Source: Amphimedon queenslandica
Taxonomy: Eukaryota; Porifera; Demospongiae; Haplosclerida; Niphatidae
Direction: 5' to 3'
Length of the DNA stretch: 26,579 bases
Assembly: GCF_000090795.2 (NCBI RefSeq)
Contig: NW_003546509.1
Location: forward strand, 11,946 to 38,524
In this document: positions 1 through 14,200 of the stretch, piece after piece
Layout of the letters: the number at the start of each line of letters is the position of its first letter
How positions within the stretch are numbered: position 1 is the first letter of the stretch
Position numbers and translations under genes: made by a program
The notes under the pieces: model-generated
The model's database searches: none
The model's input: only the letters and a program-made list of their open reading frames with translations
Told to the model about the DNA's origin: nothing

Positions 1-44
1 AATCAAGTTTCACTCATTCCTTTGGCACACACTATGTATAATAG

Positions 45-2279
45 GCACCATTCTGGGATATTCCTCTTATACAAGAAGCTATTGATCGCAGAGTATCCAT
101 TGAAGCTTCTAATGATTTTTCTGATAAATCATTAAGTGCCTATTCTCGTAATGATTCTGTGACTTCAGTGGACGAGGAATCACTCAAAAGATCATTAAAA
201 AAATTTGATGAGATTTTTCCTGTTTTTGCTCTCCTTGGCAAAAAAACACAACCTCCATCACTTTACGATGTTAGCAGCAGTGGAGTCCAGTTAGTCTGTA
301 AGTATCTCAAGGGATATCACGACAAGAACTTGGATCATCTTATGAAACGTATGTCCAGTATTTTATGCAATGCGAAACTTCCTTCTCTTTTTTATTCTAG
401 GTGATAACAAGATAATTAAGATTGATAAAATTATTGGTGAAGTAAAACCAGATGAGTGCCATGAGCTTATTGAGCAGCACTTGCCCTCAACGGCATCTGG
501 TAACCAGTTGATGACAACAATTTACCTCAAGTAAATGAAACTTATGCTCTCTCCTGTTTTTAACGTACTTATAGTGCTATGTAATAATTGACAAATTTTT
601 GTTGTTTTAGGTATTGATGTCCTTATGCTATGTAGAAAGTTTAAACTGTTTCTGACGAATATTTCTTAGTTATGGGCATTTTTTAAAAGTGGCCTATTTT
701 TGACAAATATCCAAGGCTATATAGCCCATGGTTTTTTCAAAATAATGGCTCCAAAATTACCCCAAATTTTTATTACACTTTCTGATACATATTGATGTCC
801 TTATGCTATGTAGAAAGTTTGAGCTGTTTCTGAAAAATATTTTTCGAGTTATGGACGTTTTTTTAAATGGCCAATTTTCGACAAATACACAAGGCTATAG
901 CACATGGTTTTTTCGAAAAAATGGCTCCAAAATTATGTACCCCAAATTTTTATTACACTTTCTGATGCATATTGACATCCTTAAGCTATGTAGAAAGTTT
1001 GAGCTGTTTCTGACAAATATTTTTCAAGTTATGGGCATTTTTTTAAATTAGCCAATTTTCGACAAATACCCAAAGCTATAGCCCATGGTTTTTTCCAAAA
1101 ATGGCTCCGAAGTCATCCCAAATTTTTATTACACTTTCTGATACATATTGACATTTTTAAGCTATGTAGAAAGTTTGAGCTGTTTTTGACAAATATTTTT
1201 GAGTTATGGACATTTTTTAAAATGGCCAATTTTTGACAAATACACAAGACTATAGCCCATGGTTTTTTCAAAAAAATGGCTCTGAAATTACCCCAAATTT
1301 TTATTACACTTTCTGATGCATATTGACATCCTTAAGTTATGTAGAAAGTTTGAGCTGTTTCTGACAAATAATTTTCAAGTTATGGGCATTTTTTAAAATT
1401 GGCCAATTTTTGACAAATACCCAAAGCTATAGCCCATGGTTTTTCCAAAAAATGGCTCCGAAGTCATCCCAAATTTTTATTACACTTTCTGATACATATT
1501 GACATCCTTAAGCTATGTAGAAAGTTTAAGCTGTTTTTGACAAATATTTTTGGGTTATGGACATTTTTTTAATGGCCAATTTTTGACAAATACCCAAGGC
1601 TATAGCCCATGGTTTTTCAAAAATGGCTCCAAAATTCCCCCCCCCCATTTTTATTACAATTTTTGATACATATTGATGTCTTTATACTATGTAGAAAGTT
1701 TGAGCTGTTATGCCAGTTTCTGGCGTGATGAGTGGAGCAGTGAAATAGCATAATGCGTGAATTTTTAGGCATACTAATTACATATAGATAATGTATACTC
1801 CTTCTTTTTGTCACTGCAGTTACAGTTACATGTAGTAATGCTAATCAAAGCTCATACATTATAAATTTCAATTTACTTTACTGTTTTAGGTATATGGAAA
1901 GGCGCTGCCGTTTTATGGAGGATAGTGTCTTTTTTCAAAATAACGTTGGACTTCCTTACCCAGTTGTTGATGATGATGGTAATAAGATTGGGGAATGTAA
2001 CACAGCTAAATGGAGATCAAATGTATTTGATATAATGCTACAGGAGGTACCGAACTTTTGCAAACTTTCGATGTCATGGTCTTCAAAATGTCACAGACAA
2101 GTATAAGAATTACTAGTATTTTGCAGAACTTCCAATGTGGTTTTTTTTCTCTTTTAGCTTATTTATGATGTTGGAAATGGTGGAGGCACGTTTAAATTAT
2201 TTTGTTCAAATCCAGAAGAATTGTCTGATAAAAAACTGGAACAGTTAAAAAGTATTGGCATTATTATACCACCTGATAG
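45..2279 (+). other. Exons 1-4 of the window: region N-terminal to AAA1
   Basis: Coding exons 45-297, 401-530, 1890-2046 and 2158-2279. The first begins after an AG at 43-44 and is not the gene's start, since no methionine or promoter context precedes it. The encoded segment (about 220 residues) is a lead-in to the first AAA+ module: an acidic/serine stretch, then a Cys/His-containing helical part, then a glycine-rich turn (DVGNGGG near 2167-2187) leading to PPDR at the exon 4 end. Phases are 1, 0/2, 0 and 2 and agree with their neighbours. No separate domain is recognised here. Confidence 0.75.
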
Positions 2280-5200
2280 GTCAGTCATTTAAGTATTAAA
2301 AAATCATGACAATACCTTTACTTTTAGAATACGCCTCAGCACAAAAATGTTTCACGAGTACCTTTCATTTGCTTTGAATGTAAGGAAAAATGAAAAGGGT
2401 GAAATTGCTCTAATAAAAAAGAAGAAGTATGTTCTCACAAAGGATTTTGTTCACAAAATGCTAAACATTCATGAGAGGAAGGAGTGTGGCATGCCAGTAG
2501 TAATTGAAGGAGAGACAGGAGTTGGAAAAACATTCTTATTGGAACTTTTGTCATCACTTTGGAATCATTCATGGAACGAGCAGTTGACTCTACAGAGAAG
2601 TCGAATAGAAGTTAGTATGACAGTGAATAATGGAGAATCATTATTATGTATTATCATGATGCATTATTTATTATTGTGATGGATTTCTTTATATTCTTTT
2701 ACATAGATTTTTTTCAAAGAGAAACTATCCTTGCTTCAAAAAAAAGATTCTCATGATGAATCACAGAAAAAAGCTTTGGAAGATGCTCTTTCACTTTTTA
2801 CGGAAGATCATAAATTTGAGACTAATGTGAAAAGTGCTCTTAATATTATTACTGAGCTACTGAAGTTTCAAGATCCATCAAACTCGACTGCTACTCTCTT
2901 TACTGTTCTGAAGAGCCAATTTCAAGTTAACATGTATGATCCTGTTATAGCAAGTCTTGAAATCCCACACGAACTGTGTAGAAATGATAGAGAATTTAGT
3001 GAGCTCTTGATTTTTGCACGGAGTACTTGTGATGAAAATGTAAGTTACTAAATTGAAAATTGCAAAAAAACAGTGCATTGTGGTCTGTGGTGAAATGTAC
3101 ATATTAGTTTAGATAGTATGAAACTTTTTAGCTCTGAAACACTTTTCTTTTAATACTATTATATGGTCATTAACATTCATGTTTAACACATTGATTTTTG
3201 TAGTAGTTATTGATTTACTCTTATTGTCCACATATCCTTTATTAATTGAATTTTTAGACAATGGCAGAAATTGTTTGTGGCATTCTTTATGGTAGACTAA
3301 GGGAAACTTTTTATAAAATTAACATTCATTCAGGTAGCTACATTAATTGCAATCACAAATAATTATTTTGTATTTATTTGCTTTAGCTATGACTGCAAAA
3401 GAAGTTGAGAATTTCTTCCGTGATGTTCAAAAGCATGCTGAGTCATTGAACTCTTACTATGAAAATTTTATTCAGCATTCTCCTGAATTAAAGACACTTT
3501 ATCAGAAGCCAATTTTAACAGTATGTTGGTTACAGAAATAAAATACATTTTGTTTGTACAAGCATGCTAATTAAGCAAATTATATATATATATATATTTT
3601 TTTTTTTATTTCATTTATTTAGGTATTTTTAGATGAAATTAACACTTCATGTTGCCCTGGTTTTATGAAAGAGATCATCATTGATGGCACAATAGATGGA
3701 AGAGTGAGTTGTTTTTAAGTGTAACATCTGTGTGTGTTAGTGGTAGAATATCTAGAAAAACTATATTAATTTTTGGAAAAAGGCCTTAGCCTCATTGTGA
3801 TTTTAAATCAAAGCCACAATGAATTTTTTTCTGGCAATATAAGTGCTTATCCCTGATCTAATTTGTCTAGTAATATGTAATTTATTTATGCAGCTAGTAA
3901 GTATAATGCATGATTCTCAATTTTTTAATTTCTGTTTTAGTTGTTTACGTACCAGGGTTTCTCACAAAGCATGCTAAGTGAACTAAACAGCATGCTTTAT
4001 GAGCTGACAGTACAACAATACTGTGCATGGCATTTGAAGCAACTTCAAAAATTCATAAAAAATCCTAATTTGATCAAAATCAGCTAAAATTTTCTACAAG
4101 ACATCAAACCTTGTGTATACATCAGAAAAAATTACAAAAATAAAGAATTTTTTCTAAGCCATTTTCAGCAAAATTTGGCCAGCAACCAAAGGCTATACTT
4201 TGGTAATTAGCCCTATTTTTGAGCAACTTTAAAAATTTATAAAAAATCTAAGTTTGATTGGAATCAGTTCAAATTTTCTGCACAACATTAGAAGATGTAT
4301 ATTTATCAGAAAAAATTATAAAAAGTAAAAATTCTCTCCTAGCCATTTTTGACAAAATTTGTTCATTGGCCCAATTTTTGAGTAACTTTTAAAATTCATA
4401 CAAATCCAAATTTAATCAGATCAGCTCAAATTTTTTACACACAATAAAGATATGTATATGTATCAAAAAATTTTATAAAAGTGGAGAGTTTTAGCCCAGC
4501 CATTTTTGGAAAAATTGAGGAACTTGACAATCTACGGACAAGAAGCCATTTGAGGACTATGCCAAAATACTGTGGGAAACCCTGACATAAACAATATGTG
4601 CTGAGTGAATTGAATTTATTTTAAATAACCTTTTATTACTTTACAGTCTATTTCTACTTCTGGAAACATCTTCATAGTTGCTGCCTGTAATCCTCATCGG
4701 GCCAATAGTTTAGCAGTTGTTACCAAATCAACTCAAAAGGAAAAAAAGGGCTGGTTTAATCCTACATATTACGTTCAGAACCTTCCACCAACACTCAAGC
4801 TTATAATGTGGGATTATGGCCAATTGCAAAAGGGAGATGAAAAGGAATACATTAAGCAAAAGTTTCGTCTTGAATATGAAGACATGCCTCAGCTCGAATA
4901 CTCCTTCCTTGCTGAGCAAATAGCTAAAGCACAGGACCTTATCCGAGCTTTTGCTTGTGAGAACCTTATCCTAGAGGGTGTAAATGAAGAAGATGCTAAA
5001 CTTTTTGCTCAGAGCACAGTCAGTCAAAGAGACATTAAAAGAGTTTTTCAGTTGTATTCTTATCTCAAGAAATGGTTCACATGTGACACAAAATATGGAC
5101 AAGAGTCTGAATTTAGGATTTCTGTTCGTGCAGTTTTTATATCATTGGCACTAGTGTATTATTTTCGTTTGAGTGACGAAATTATAAAGTCTCAAAAAAC

Positions 5201-8200
5201 AGTCCAACCTGGGGGAGAAGAAAGGAAAAGTTTTCGGAAGCGTTTTAAACAGATCATGCATGAAAAACATACCATTGGAGAGTGTGGCATTCCTGTAACT
5301 TTTAATGAAGCATTGTCTAATGAGCTGACTTGGGTGTCTGAAAACATAGATTTACCCAAAGGTATAGCTCCCACTGAGGCTCTTAGGGAGAATGTTTATG
5401 CTATCATAGTATGCACAATGACAAAGATTCCAGTTATTATCGTTGGCCCTCCTGGTTCTTCAAAAACCCTCTCGTTTAAAATTGTGGCAAAAAATTTTCT
5501 TGGTACAAAATCAAACAAGAAAAAGCTTGAGAACTCTGAATTGTTTAGGAGTCTGGATCCTCAGTTTTATCAGTGTTCCAGGAAATCGACATCACATGAG
5601 ATTGAAGTTGTTTTTCAGAGAGCAATAACACGACAGAAGACCTTTGATGAAGGAGGAATCAAGAGTTTGTCAGTGGTACTGATGGATGAAGCTGGTATTC
5701 CAGAATACACTCATGAGTCTCTAAAAGTGCTTCATTACTTTTTAGATAATCCCAAGGTATGTACATGTACATGATAGTATTAATAGCATATGTACATTAT
5801 TAAAGTGCAAGTTAAAAAAACAAAAATAATTTTTTTCATGTTAGTATCATTATTAATAGTTTATATTTACTTTTTATAATAGGTTTCATTTGTTGGTTTA
5901 TCCAATACTGTGCTGGATGCTGCTAAAACTAATCGTGCTATTAGTGTATATAGAACTGAAGCATCACACGAGGACTTGCTCCAGTTAGCTAGATTCTCAT
6001 TCTGTCATGGTCAACCTGATGAGCGCATTAATGACAACATGAGTATCATTGAGGGCTTTATAAAGATTTATGAGCAAATGATGACTCTTCCAGTTTATAA
6101 TAGTTTCTTTGGCCTGAGAGACTTTATATACTTTTTTACTGCTCTAAATACCACTGGTCAGCAGATAATTTCACCACAGTCTGTCGTGATGGCTCTTGAA
6201 CAAAATTTTAGTGGGACAAATAAATTTGATGAACTTTTAAAAGCTTTCCTTGGAATTGTGAGTTTTTTTTCCTTATTTTACTATTAAGCATGAGTAATAT
6301 CAAGTTAAACTTTGTATTATGCTTTTTCCTTTTCTATAGATTGGTTCTAATCCCAGTCAACTACAGCAAAGGTCACTAGTTGATATATTGCGCACTAGCT
6401 TTATACGAAAGTCCCAAGACCTCAATTCTGAAAACAAAAATCGCTACAAGCTACTTATTGATAGCAGCGAGGACCAGTCGCTTGTCAGGCAACTTTTTAA
6501 TTTTGGTATACTGAAAAGGAATGAAACTAGAATACTCTCTTGCTCTAAGCTACCAGGAGACAATGACTCACAAAAGGTGAGTGTAATCAATAGTATGTAC
6601 TGTACATAAGCATAATACTATTTTTTTATTTACAGCTATACACTGCAAGTGCCATTAGGCATTCTGTCACACAAGGTCACACTGTCATGATATATCAAGC
6701 TGAAGAAATACAAGAATGTTTCTATGACCTATTCAACCAGCACTTCACCTGCATCAATAGTACAATAAATGAAGGGGAGAAGTCTTACTACTCTAATGTG
6801 GCTATTGGTCCGGTCATTAAACCAACTCGCGTCAGTCCATTCTTTAACTGTGCCATGATTATTAGTGAATCTGAAGTGTCAGAAACTGAGAGACCTTTCC
6901 TTAATCGATTTGAAAAGTTTTCATTGACTCACAAGGTTCTACTTAAGGAATCTTTGTCCAAGCACAGTCAAAGCATCAGAAAATTTTTTGATTGCATGAG
7001 AAATAATGTAAGTTTGACTAATTGTGGAGAAAGTCCATGAGTGCAATATTCTAAATTATACATTCTCTCATTATAGATTATGAGTTTTGTTCAAAAGTGC
7101 AATGAGTCTAGTTTTTATGGGTTCACAAACCAAACTATTGATTCCCTTTTGCTTTCGATTGTTTCTTTGTCTGAGGAGGAAACTGGTGGTAATCGTCCCT
7201 TAATAAAGCAAGAATCATATGAATGCAGTAACAAACCGCTTTCAGATGAGGTTGATTCTAATGAAAAGCATCAGTGCCAGTGCAATACAGATGTAGGAGT
7301 TTTTGTAAGACAAATTGTTGACTGTTTTTCAGACAAGTTTGGAATAGCTTTACCATTGGTTAGTTATTGTATACTTAGTTAGTATTTTATACTTATATTA
7401 ACTATATTAGGGACATTGTGAGGAATTTAGTGAATTAATAGAGCATTTAAATCATCGTGAAGAGGAAGGGTTCAAGGCATTTTTTGAACAGTCCAATGCA
7501 AAAGAACGAGAGGCTCTTGTTAAGAGAGATATTGAGTTTTTAAATGAAGCAACGGTCTCCTTTAATGAACAAGAGAATTTTATATATCATTTACTGAGTA
7601 AATTGATGACCATACATTTTACCAAGCAACTCCTCTACCTAATGACACCAGAAGCACTTGTCATACACAGTGGAGAAATAGAAAATTACTATAAATCATG
7701 CTATCTTATTCACCAACGCCATTTTTCACTTACCAATATCATTAAATGTCAAATGGATGAAAACCAAAAGGCTAGTGTAGTCAGAAAGTTCCTTTGCTAC
7801 ACGCGAACATCTCCAGTCCTTCTTGAACTTATACCAGCACATTTCTACATCAAATCAAGAACAGAAAAAGAAGAGAAAGATCAGAAATTGCTAGCTGAGT
7901 TTTTCAAGATGGATTCTGACCAAATATATACGTTCATAATCACAAAATTGACAAGTCAGGAGAAATTGAATACCATTTTAAACCAGTTTTTCTCGTCTTC
8001 TTGTACCGTTCTCCTTCTCTCAGCTGACATGAACAAACTACACAAAGACACCATTAACCACACAAGGCTACTCATTGAAGAAGCAGAGCTAACTCAGAAG
8101 GAGCTGAATGCCAATAAACTTATCTTTCTCATACTTCATTTCCCTGCCAACATGTTTTACTCTCATTGCTATCCTTCAATATTCCTAAGTGGTTGGAGAC

Positions 8201-11200
8201 ACATCTACATGGATATGATTGGACAGACAAAAACGACAGCAAATACAGATGTGGAAGAGTGGCTTAAAATCTGTCTTCTTCAAAGTGATACAACAGAAAC
8301 TGTAAAGCCTGTGAAGACAAAAAGTTTTGTACCAGATTCTATTTTGAACTTGTGGATTGAAGAATGGCTTCCCATGATTTCAAACAGCATTCCTATACAA
8401 CGCATAAATGATTTTCCTAATGAGGCAGATCCTAAGAAATGTTGGAAAAATCTTCTCTTTGATTTAAAAGTTGACAGCGTGATAAAGAAAAGATTTAATA
8501 GTTACTGGCAGAAGAGCACCATGTACGAGTTGTCCCATCATGCAGCTAATTATGCAGTTACGTATCAGTCCACCTGCACTCTTTCCAGTACCATAGAAGC
8601 TACCATACAATCTAGTTTCAAGAATTTTGTTTTGTACTTTTTGTTCATGATTAATCAAAACATGGCAATGCACACCGTAATGGGTCGAGGAGAAGGAGAA
8701 GAAAAATTTGTAGGTCCTTTCCTTGAAATACTTTCAGTTCTTCCACTTCCTAAATCTCTTGAAGAGATCAGGCTAGAGCTCACTGTTCTCAATCATCACA
8801 TATTACTCTCTTATGACAGAAAGAACATTGTACCTCGCTTTCCATTTTTTCCAGTTGTCTACAAATCAATAGAAGCACTCGTCAACAAGGCTCTTTGCTC
8901 TGTACTAGAGCCTCTAGAGCTAGTAGTGGCAGAAGATGAGACAGAGCAAAAGTTAAAAGGAGTAACTTCGACTAGAACAAAAGAGGAAATTGAACAAACA
9001 GTAAAAATGATTGCAATATTAATCAAGGTTAGTTCTGTATTAGGATTTATCAATGGTACAACCAGTTTACATACCAGATAGTCTAACAAATATCAATTTA
9101 ATATTATACTTTATAGGAAGATGAAAGTATCATTAAAGTTGTGGTTGAATTGCTGAAAGATGTTCAACTTTGGGCTGGATATTTTAATGATGCAATAACA
9201 AAGCAGCTGGACAGAACTGTTGGGATATTTTCTAAGATTTGCCTGCAACAGCACCTGGCTCATGTTGATTCAGGTAACATTATGATGCTTGTTGCACTGC
9301 CAAATTGTTTGTAATTTAATTTTTGTGTCCTTTTGTTTTAGATAATGTTCCATTGAAGTTGGCTCAACTGCATTATCACTTACGAGTTTCATGGCTAGAT
9401 GCCGACTCACTTTCTTTGCTAAGAATACTTGATGAGTGCTCAGAAATTATGCCTAAGTACTCAAGCTTACAGCAAAAGTTAGATCTCACTGATGAAACAT
9501 TAGTGGTTCAGCACATCATTGAAATACTTTATGATGGTCTTTTGATTTCTTGTTCAAATCCAAGCAGTGATACTGGGTTAAAGATGAAAAACCTTGGAAG
9601 TTTATATTATAGAATGGTAAGTGCTTTAAAGAGCTGCATTTACTTGCTCAATGACATTTTTAATGATTCCTTTGCTTTGTAACAGATGAACTTATTCAAG
9701 CTCCATTCCACAAGTGCATTTTCTTCTCAGCTGAAGAGCAAGTGGATCATATTGTGTGTTGCTTTTCCTGTTAATCATATGATAACAATTGATTCAAAAA
9801 ACACCTTTACTATTTCACCTGAAAATTTTGTCACTGAAATTACAAAGAGCCTAAAAGCTGAAATTGATTCTGTAAGTAGTTGAGAATTCTAACTATACAC
9901 ACATAAAATTGTGTAACTTTTTAGCAATTATAATACAGCTTATTGGTGTAAATATTTGAACTACATGTATACCGCTTCTAGGGAAATATCATTGGTTTGA
10001 CTGTGTTGATTGACACTGTTGTATTCAGTGTCTTTAAGAAGAAAAACGTACTGGATTTACTTCATGATCAAACCTATTATCCAACATTACCTTTCTATTC
10101 TATCATTGAGACCATAATCAATCACTACATAACGTTTTACTATGATGACATCACTCCAGAGACAACGGCTTTTATCTTTTCTATTATTGGCTTGGTTGTC
10201 AGTAAATGCACAACTGAGAAAATGAAGCGTACTGCAGCTATGTATAAGCATCTGTTCTCTCTGTTATTATTGAAAGGGAGCATTGACAGCAATGCAGAAA
10301 CAGAAGCATCAGTTAAAATGAACAATGAAAATAACCCTCTTCTTTTATTTACTGCTAAAGTTAGCCAAATCAATGCTCTATTTTACTAATCTTTTAAATT
10401 AGGTAAGGATTGGCCTGTGTAATGCTATCAATCAAGGATCTGACAAAGAGTCTCCTTTATCATACGGAGTACCTTACTTCAAATGCTATCCCAAAATGAT
10501 ATCACAAAGCAAGGTGCATACATATATATATATATGAATTCTTATTACTATTTATACCAGAGAGCTTTGATGCATAAAATACATACTTTATGTTTGTTGT
10601 GTAGGGTGGGCTTCAACATGTTTTGTGTGATATGTACTTTGAGACTAGTTCAGGCAGACTATACAGGGAAAGCCACAGGTTTCAAGAGCTTGTGTCACAT
10701 TACCAGAAAGTACACTATTGATACTTATTAGAGCAGCTAATATTTAAATCAACTCTCATAGCTTAATGGCTATTCTGGTCCCTTGTCAAAGTTAGTTGTT
10801 GTCGAAAGACAAGTTGTGGTTCATGTGACGATTAAATCACTTTCAATTACTATACTGAAGACTGAAAATGAGAGACAAGTGGTATATTAGCTTTATCTTG
10901 TTTGTCATGCTATAAATGTAATGCAATTTTGTTTTCATAGTTGGCCGATGCTTATGATGGCTTGAATAGTATGCTTGAAGAAAGTAACAACCTAGTTATG
11001 AAAGGAAAAAAGGATTTGACTGGCAATGGCCTGATCTTGCTTATGAGGTATTACTCTATCTTCAGTAGATGGCTGGGTAATTTATTTCATTGTAGGTTGT
11101 TCTGTGCTTGTAAAAGTGAAAGAATGTTATTCTCTATGATGACAACACAGTTTCAATCAAATCTTCATGACTATCATTGCCTTCAACCGATTCACAGAGC

Positions 11201-14200
11201 CCTCCCTCGAGAGGTAAATGGTATATAACTTATGGTACTACTAAATTTAATGTGTTTTTTTAGAATCTTTCCTCTAGAGATGAGCTACCCCTATTGTTGT
11301 ATTTGAAGGATAAGCACTCCAGCAGACATGCAATATATACACAAATTCACAGATCAATTACTTTTATAATCAAATTCAATGGCCAGAAAGGAGTGGATGA
11401 CCTTATGAAAGTTGCTTTAGCTTGGTATGTAATATTTTCCTTTTGTGTGTATAACAATATGAAAATGACTTAACTGTACTAAGTAATTTTTATATAAAGT
11501 TTTGTTTTTATTATATATAGTTACAGTAACAAGACTTCTAATGATAAAACAAAATGGACGTTCAATATGTCCATTTTTATTGCTATATATAAGGAGGTTT
11601 TTCCAACTAATGCAAGGGCTTTAGTAGTTAAAAGAGTATTGCAAGATAGTGTCAGTCAATATGTTGATAAGGATGTCTTCCTTCCCTTCTTAATGTGGAT
11701 TGTTGACCCAAGCCATGCTGGTACACCGTCTGATAACCTGAAAGACTTCTTTGTCAGAAGTAATTTACACTACAAACCCATGTTATTTATGGGACTACAG
11801 CTATTTAGAATCCACTCACGTTTTGGGTTCTAAATAGCTGTAATCCCTCCAAATCAGTATATAAACATCATATATATGTAAACCAAATTAGGTGAGGGGG
11901 ACAAAGAGCATGTGGAGTGCTTAATGGAATTGGCTGCAATTTTGTTTGGTAATGAAGAGAATTGCTGTCATCTTTGGGAACATCTCTTTTCAACTCAGAA
12001 TATTAATCCTAAATTTGTACCTGGAACTATGGTAAGCTTGTGTAGAGCTGCTAACATTAGTTGTGTCTCTTTTGTATTGAGTCAAACATATTTTATTTTT
12101 AGTACTACAACTTAGCTGTTGTTTCTATCCACTTCATAGGTGACTGGGAGTAATGATACTTATTATTTTGATGTTGTACTTCCAACAAATCAAACTTTTC
12201 GTTTTACAAAAAGGAATAGCCTAACACGCTATTCTGTGATATTTACTCAATGGATGAACTATGGGCTACTTTGTCTTTCTATTGCTGTTAAACCTCACAT
12301 TATTAGGTCTTCTCCTTTTGATCAGAAGCCCAATATTGTTTCACTGTGTCTTAAAAGGCTAAAAGATTTATGGGATATGCTAATGACTGAGTTCAATTTG
12401 TCACGTGAAGAAAGAAAAAGACTTGTCAGTATTGGGATTCAGAATATGTACACGGTAATGAAGAAAGGGGAAACAAATTAATGGTAGAAGCTATATTATT
12501 GTTTTATTAATAGGCATTGAGCACTCTTAGATTTGATAAAAGCTGGAAAGCCTTCAAGCAATTACCAGATGAAGATAATCTTGCTCAGTATGAGTGTATT
12601 TTTCATAATGAAGTCTTTTTGCAAGCATGGAGGTTGATGAAGGTATGAAATTTTTAGTGTATGCTTGTATTTCAAATTTTTAATGCTATCATTGTAGTCT
12701 CCTCAAAAGAAATTTTCAACCTTTGGTAATACAGTTGGTGAGGTGATGAGGTAAATGCAATTAAATTATTGCTGGTAATATGTTATTATGTCATATCAAT
12801 GCATGTTAGGGAGTTATCTAGGAGTGTTCCTGAGTTAAATATTTGCCCAGCCAAGAATGGATTCTTATACTGCATTCTATTCTCCAATGATCTTTACAAT
12901 GTAGACTCAAAACTTTATGTCCTCTATCAGTTCCTCTTGAGACGTTCAGCACTAAATACTGGTGCTCACCTCCTACCTGTTCTAATAGATCTTTACAATT
13001 GGATACACTCTCAAGCATGTTACATGGTTACATTGGATGTAGCTAAAGATACTTTGACTTTAAAAGTCTTGACGTCAATTCTTCAGCAACATTTTCCTGA
13101 CCAAGAGGAGAAAAGACTAGGCCAGTTGCGTCAAATCAAAGGTAACAAAATCAATAATGCCACTATTTCCTTATCTGAAACACTACTGACTTGATTGAAT
13201 GCTAGAGATAGCATGGATTTTTCTTTTGTTTTATTTATAGAAATGTATGACCGCTATGCAATGCTTTCTTTAACTGAAGAATCAAACTTGGAAACATTTG
13301 GCACTGGAATTACATTTTATGATCTGGTGTCAACTGAAGATGGGAAGAGTACACTGTACAGAATCATAATTCAAATAGTAAGATTATAATAAATTCAATA
13401 CAACACAAATAAACTTAATATGATTATGATAGGTTGACAGTTATAATCATTTCCTTGAGATTGTTTACACTCATTGTTCTACAAGCTATCATTTTGTGAA
13501 CTACAAGCCACAGTTTAAGATACCAATCTGGGAGATTACACAGCACACTTGCTCATTTGGAGTATCAGAGAAGTATATCAAATTGTGCAATTTTCACACT
13601 TAAAATTAATTTTTCACTACTTTAAAGTACGATTTTGATTTTTTGCTATAGCATAGGCATGAGGCTAATTTCATTTTATTACAATTACAATGCATAAACT
13701 AACTGTATATCAAATAGTTTCTTAAAATATACTGGTACTCTATTTTGTATTTTTTATAGTTGTTATGATGTTAGTGATTTACAGACTATCATTGAGAAAT
13801 ACCAGTCATTTGATGTTGGTATTAATCTTTATGATAACTATGAACTTGATACTTCTATACCACACAATGTCATGCCTGGGGTAAGCAATTTACTTCAGTG
13901 TAATGCGAATGAAATATGATTTTTAATTATAATGCTTTGCAAATATAATATTTCTATTGCCTTTGTAGGCATACTTTCTTAAAGGTATTCAAAGTGAAAT
14001 TGTTCAAAAGTTCATAGTGCACAAGCAGTTTGTGGAAAAGAATGGGTTTTTAAAGCGTTTTGCCTTCAGTGAATGCTCCACTTGTGAAGAAGTTCCTAGG
14101 GGACTGTAAGTAAAGTTAATTATTAATAATAATATTTAAATTTCGATTTCCAGGTTTTATACAGCAACATATGGCTATAAAGACACAGTAGAAAGGCTAA

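Noticed and set aside
803..1051. 82-codon reading frame
   Set aside because: Lies wholly inside the ~177-bp tandem array and its residues repeat with the unit; it lacks domain features and sits in an intron.
612..1710. CRISPR-like array
   Set aside because: The repeated part covers the entire 177-bp unit with no variable spacers, and the genome is eukaryotic.
3575..3600. AT dinucleotide tract
   Set aside because: Simple microsatellite near a splice acceptor; no further structure.
7260..7285. Possible zinc-finger start (CQC segment)
   Set aside because: No following Cys/His pairs at RING or RZ spacing in the same or next exon.
8464..8673. Minus-strand frame inside exon 15
   Set aside because: Antisense shadow of a long, phase-consistent coding exon.
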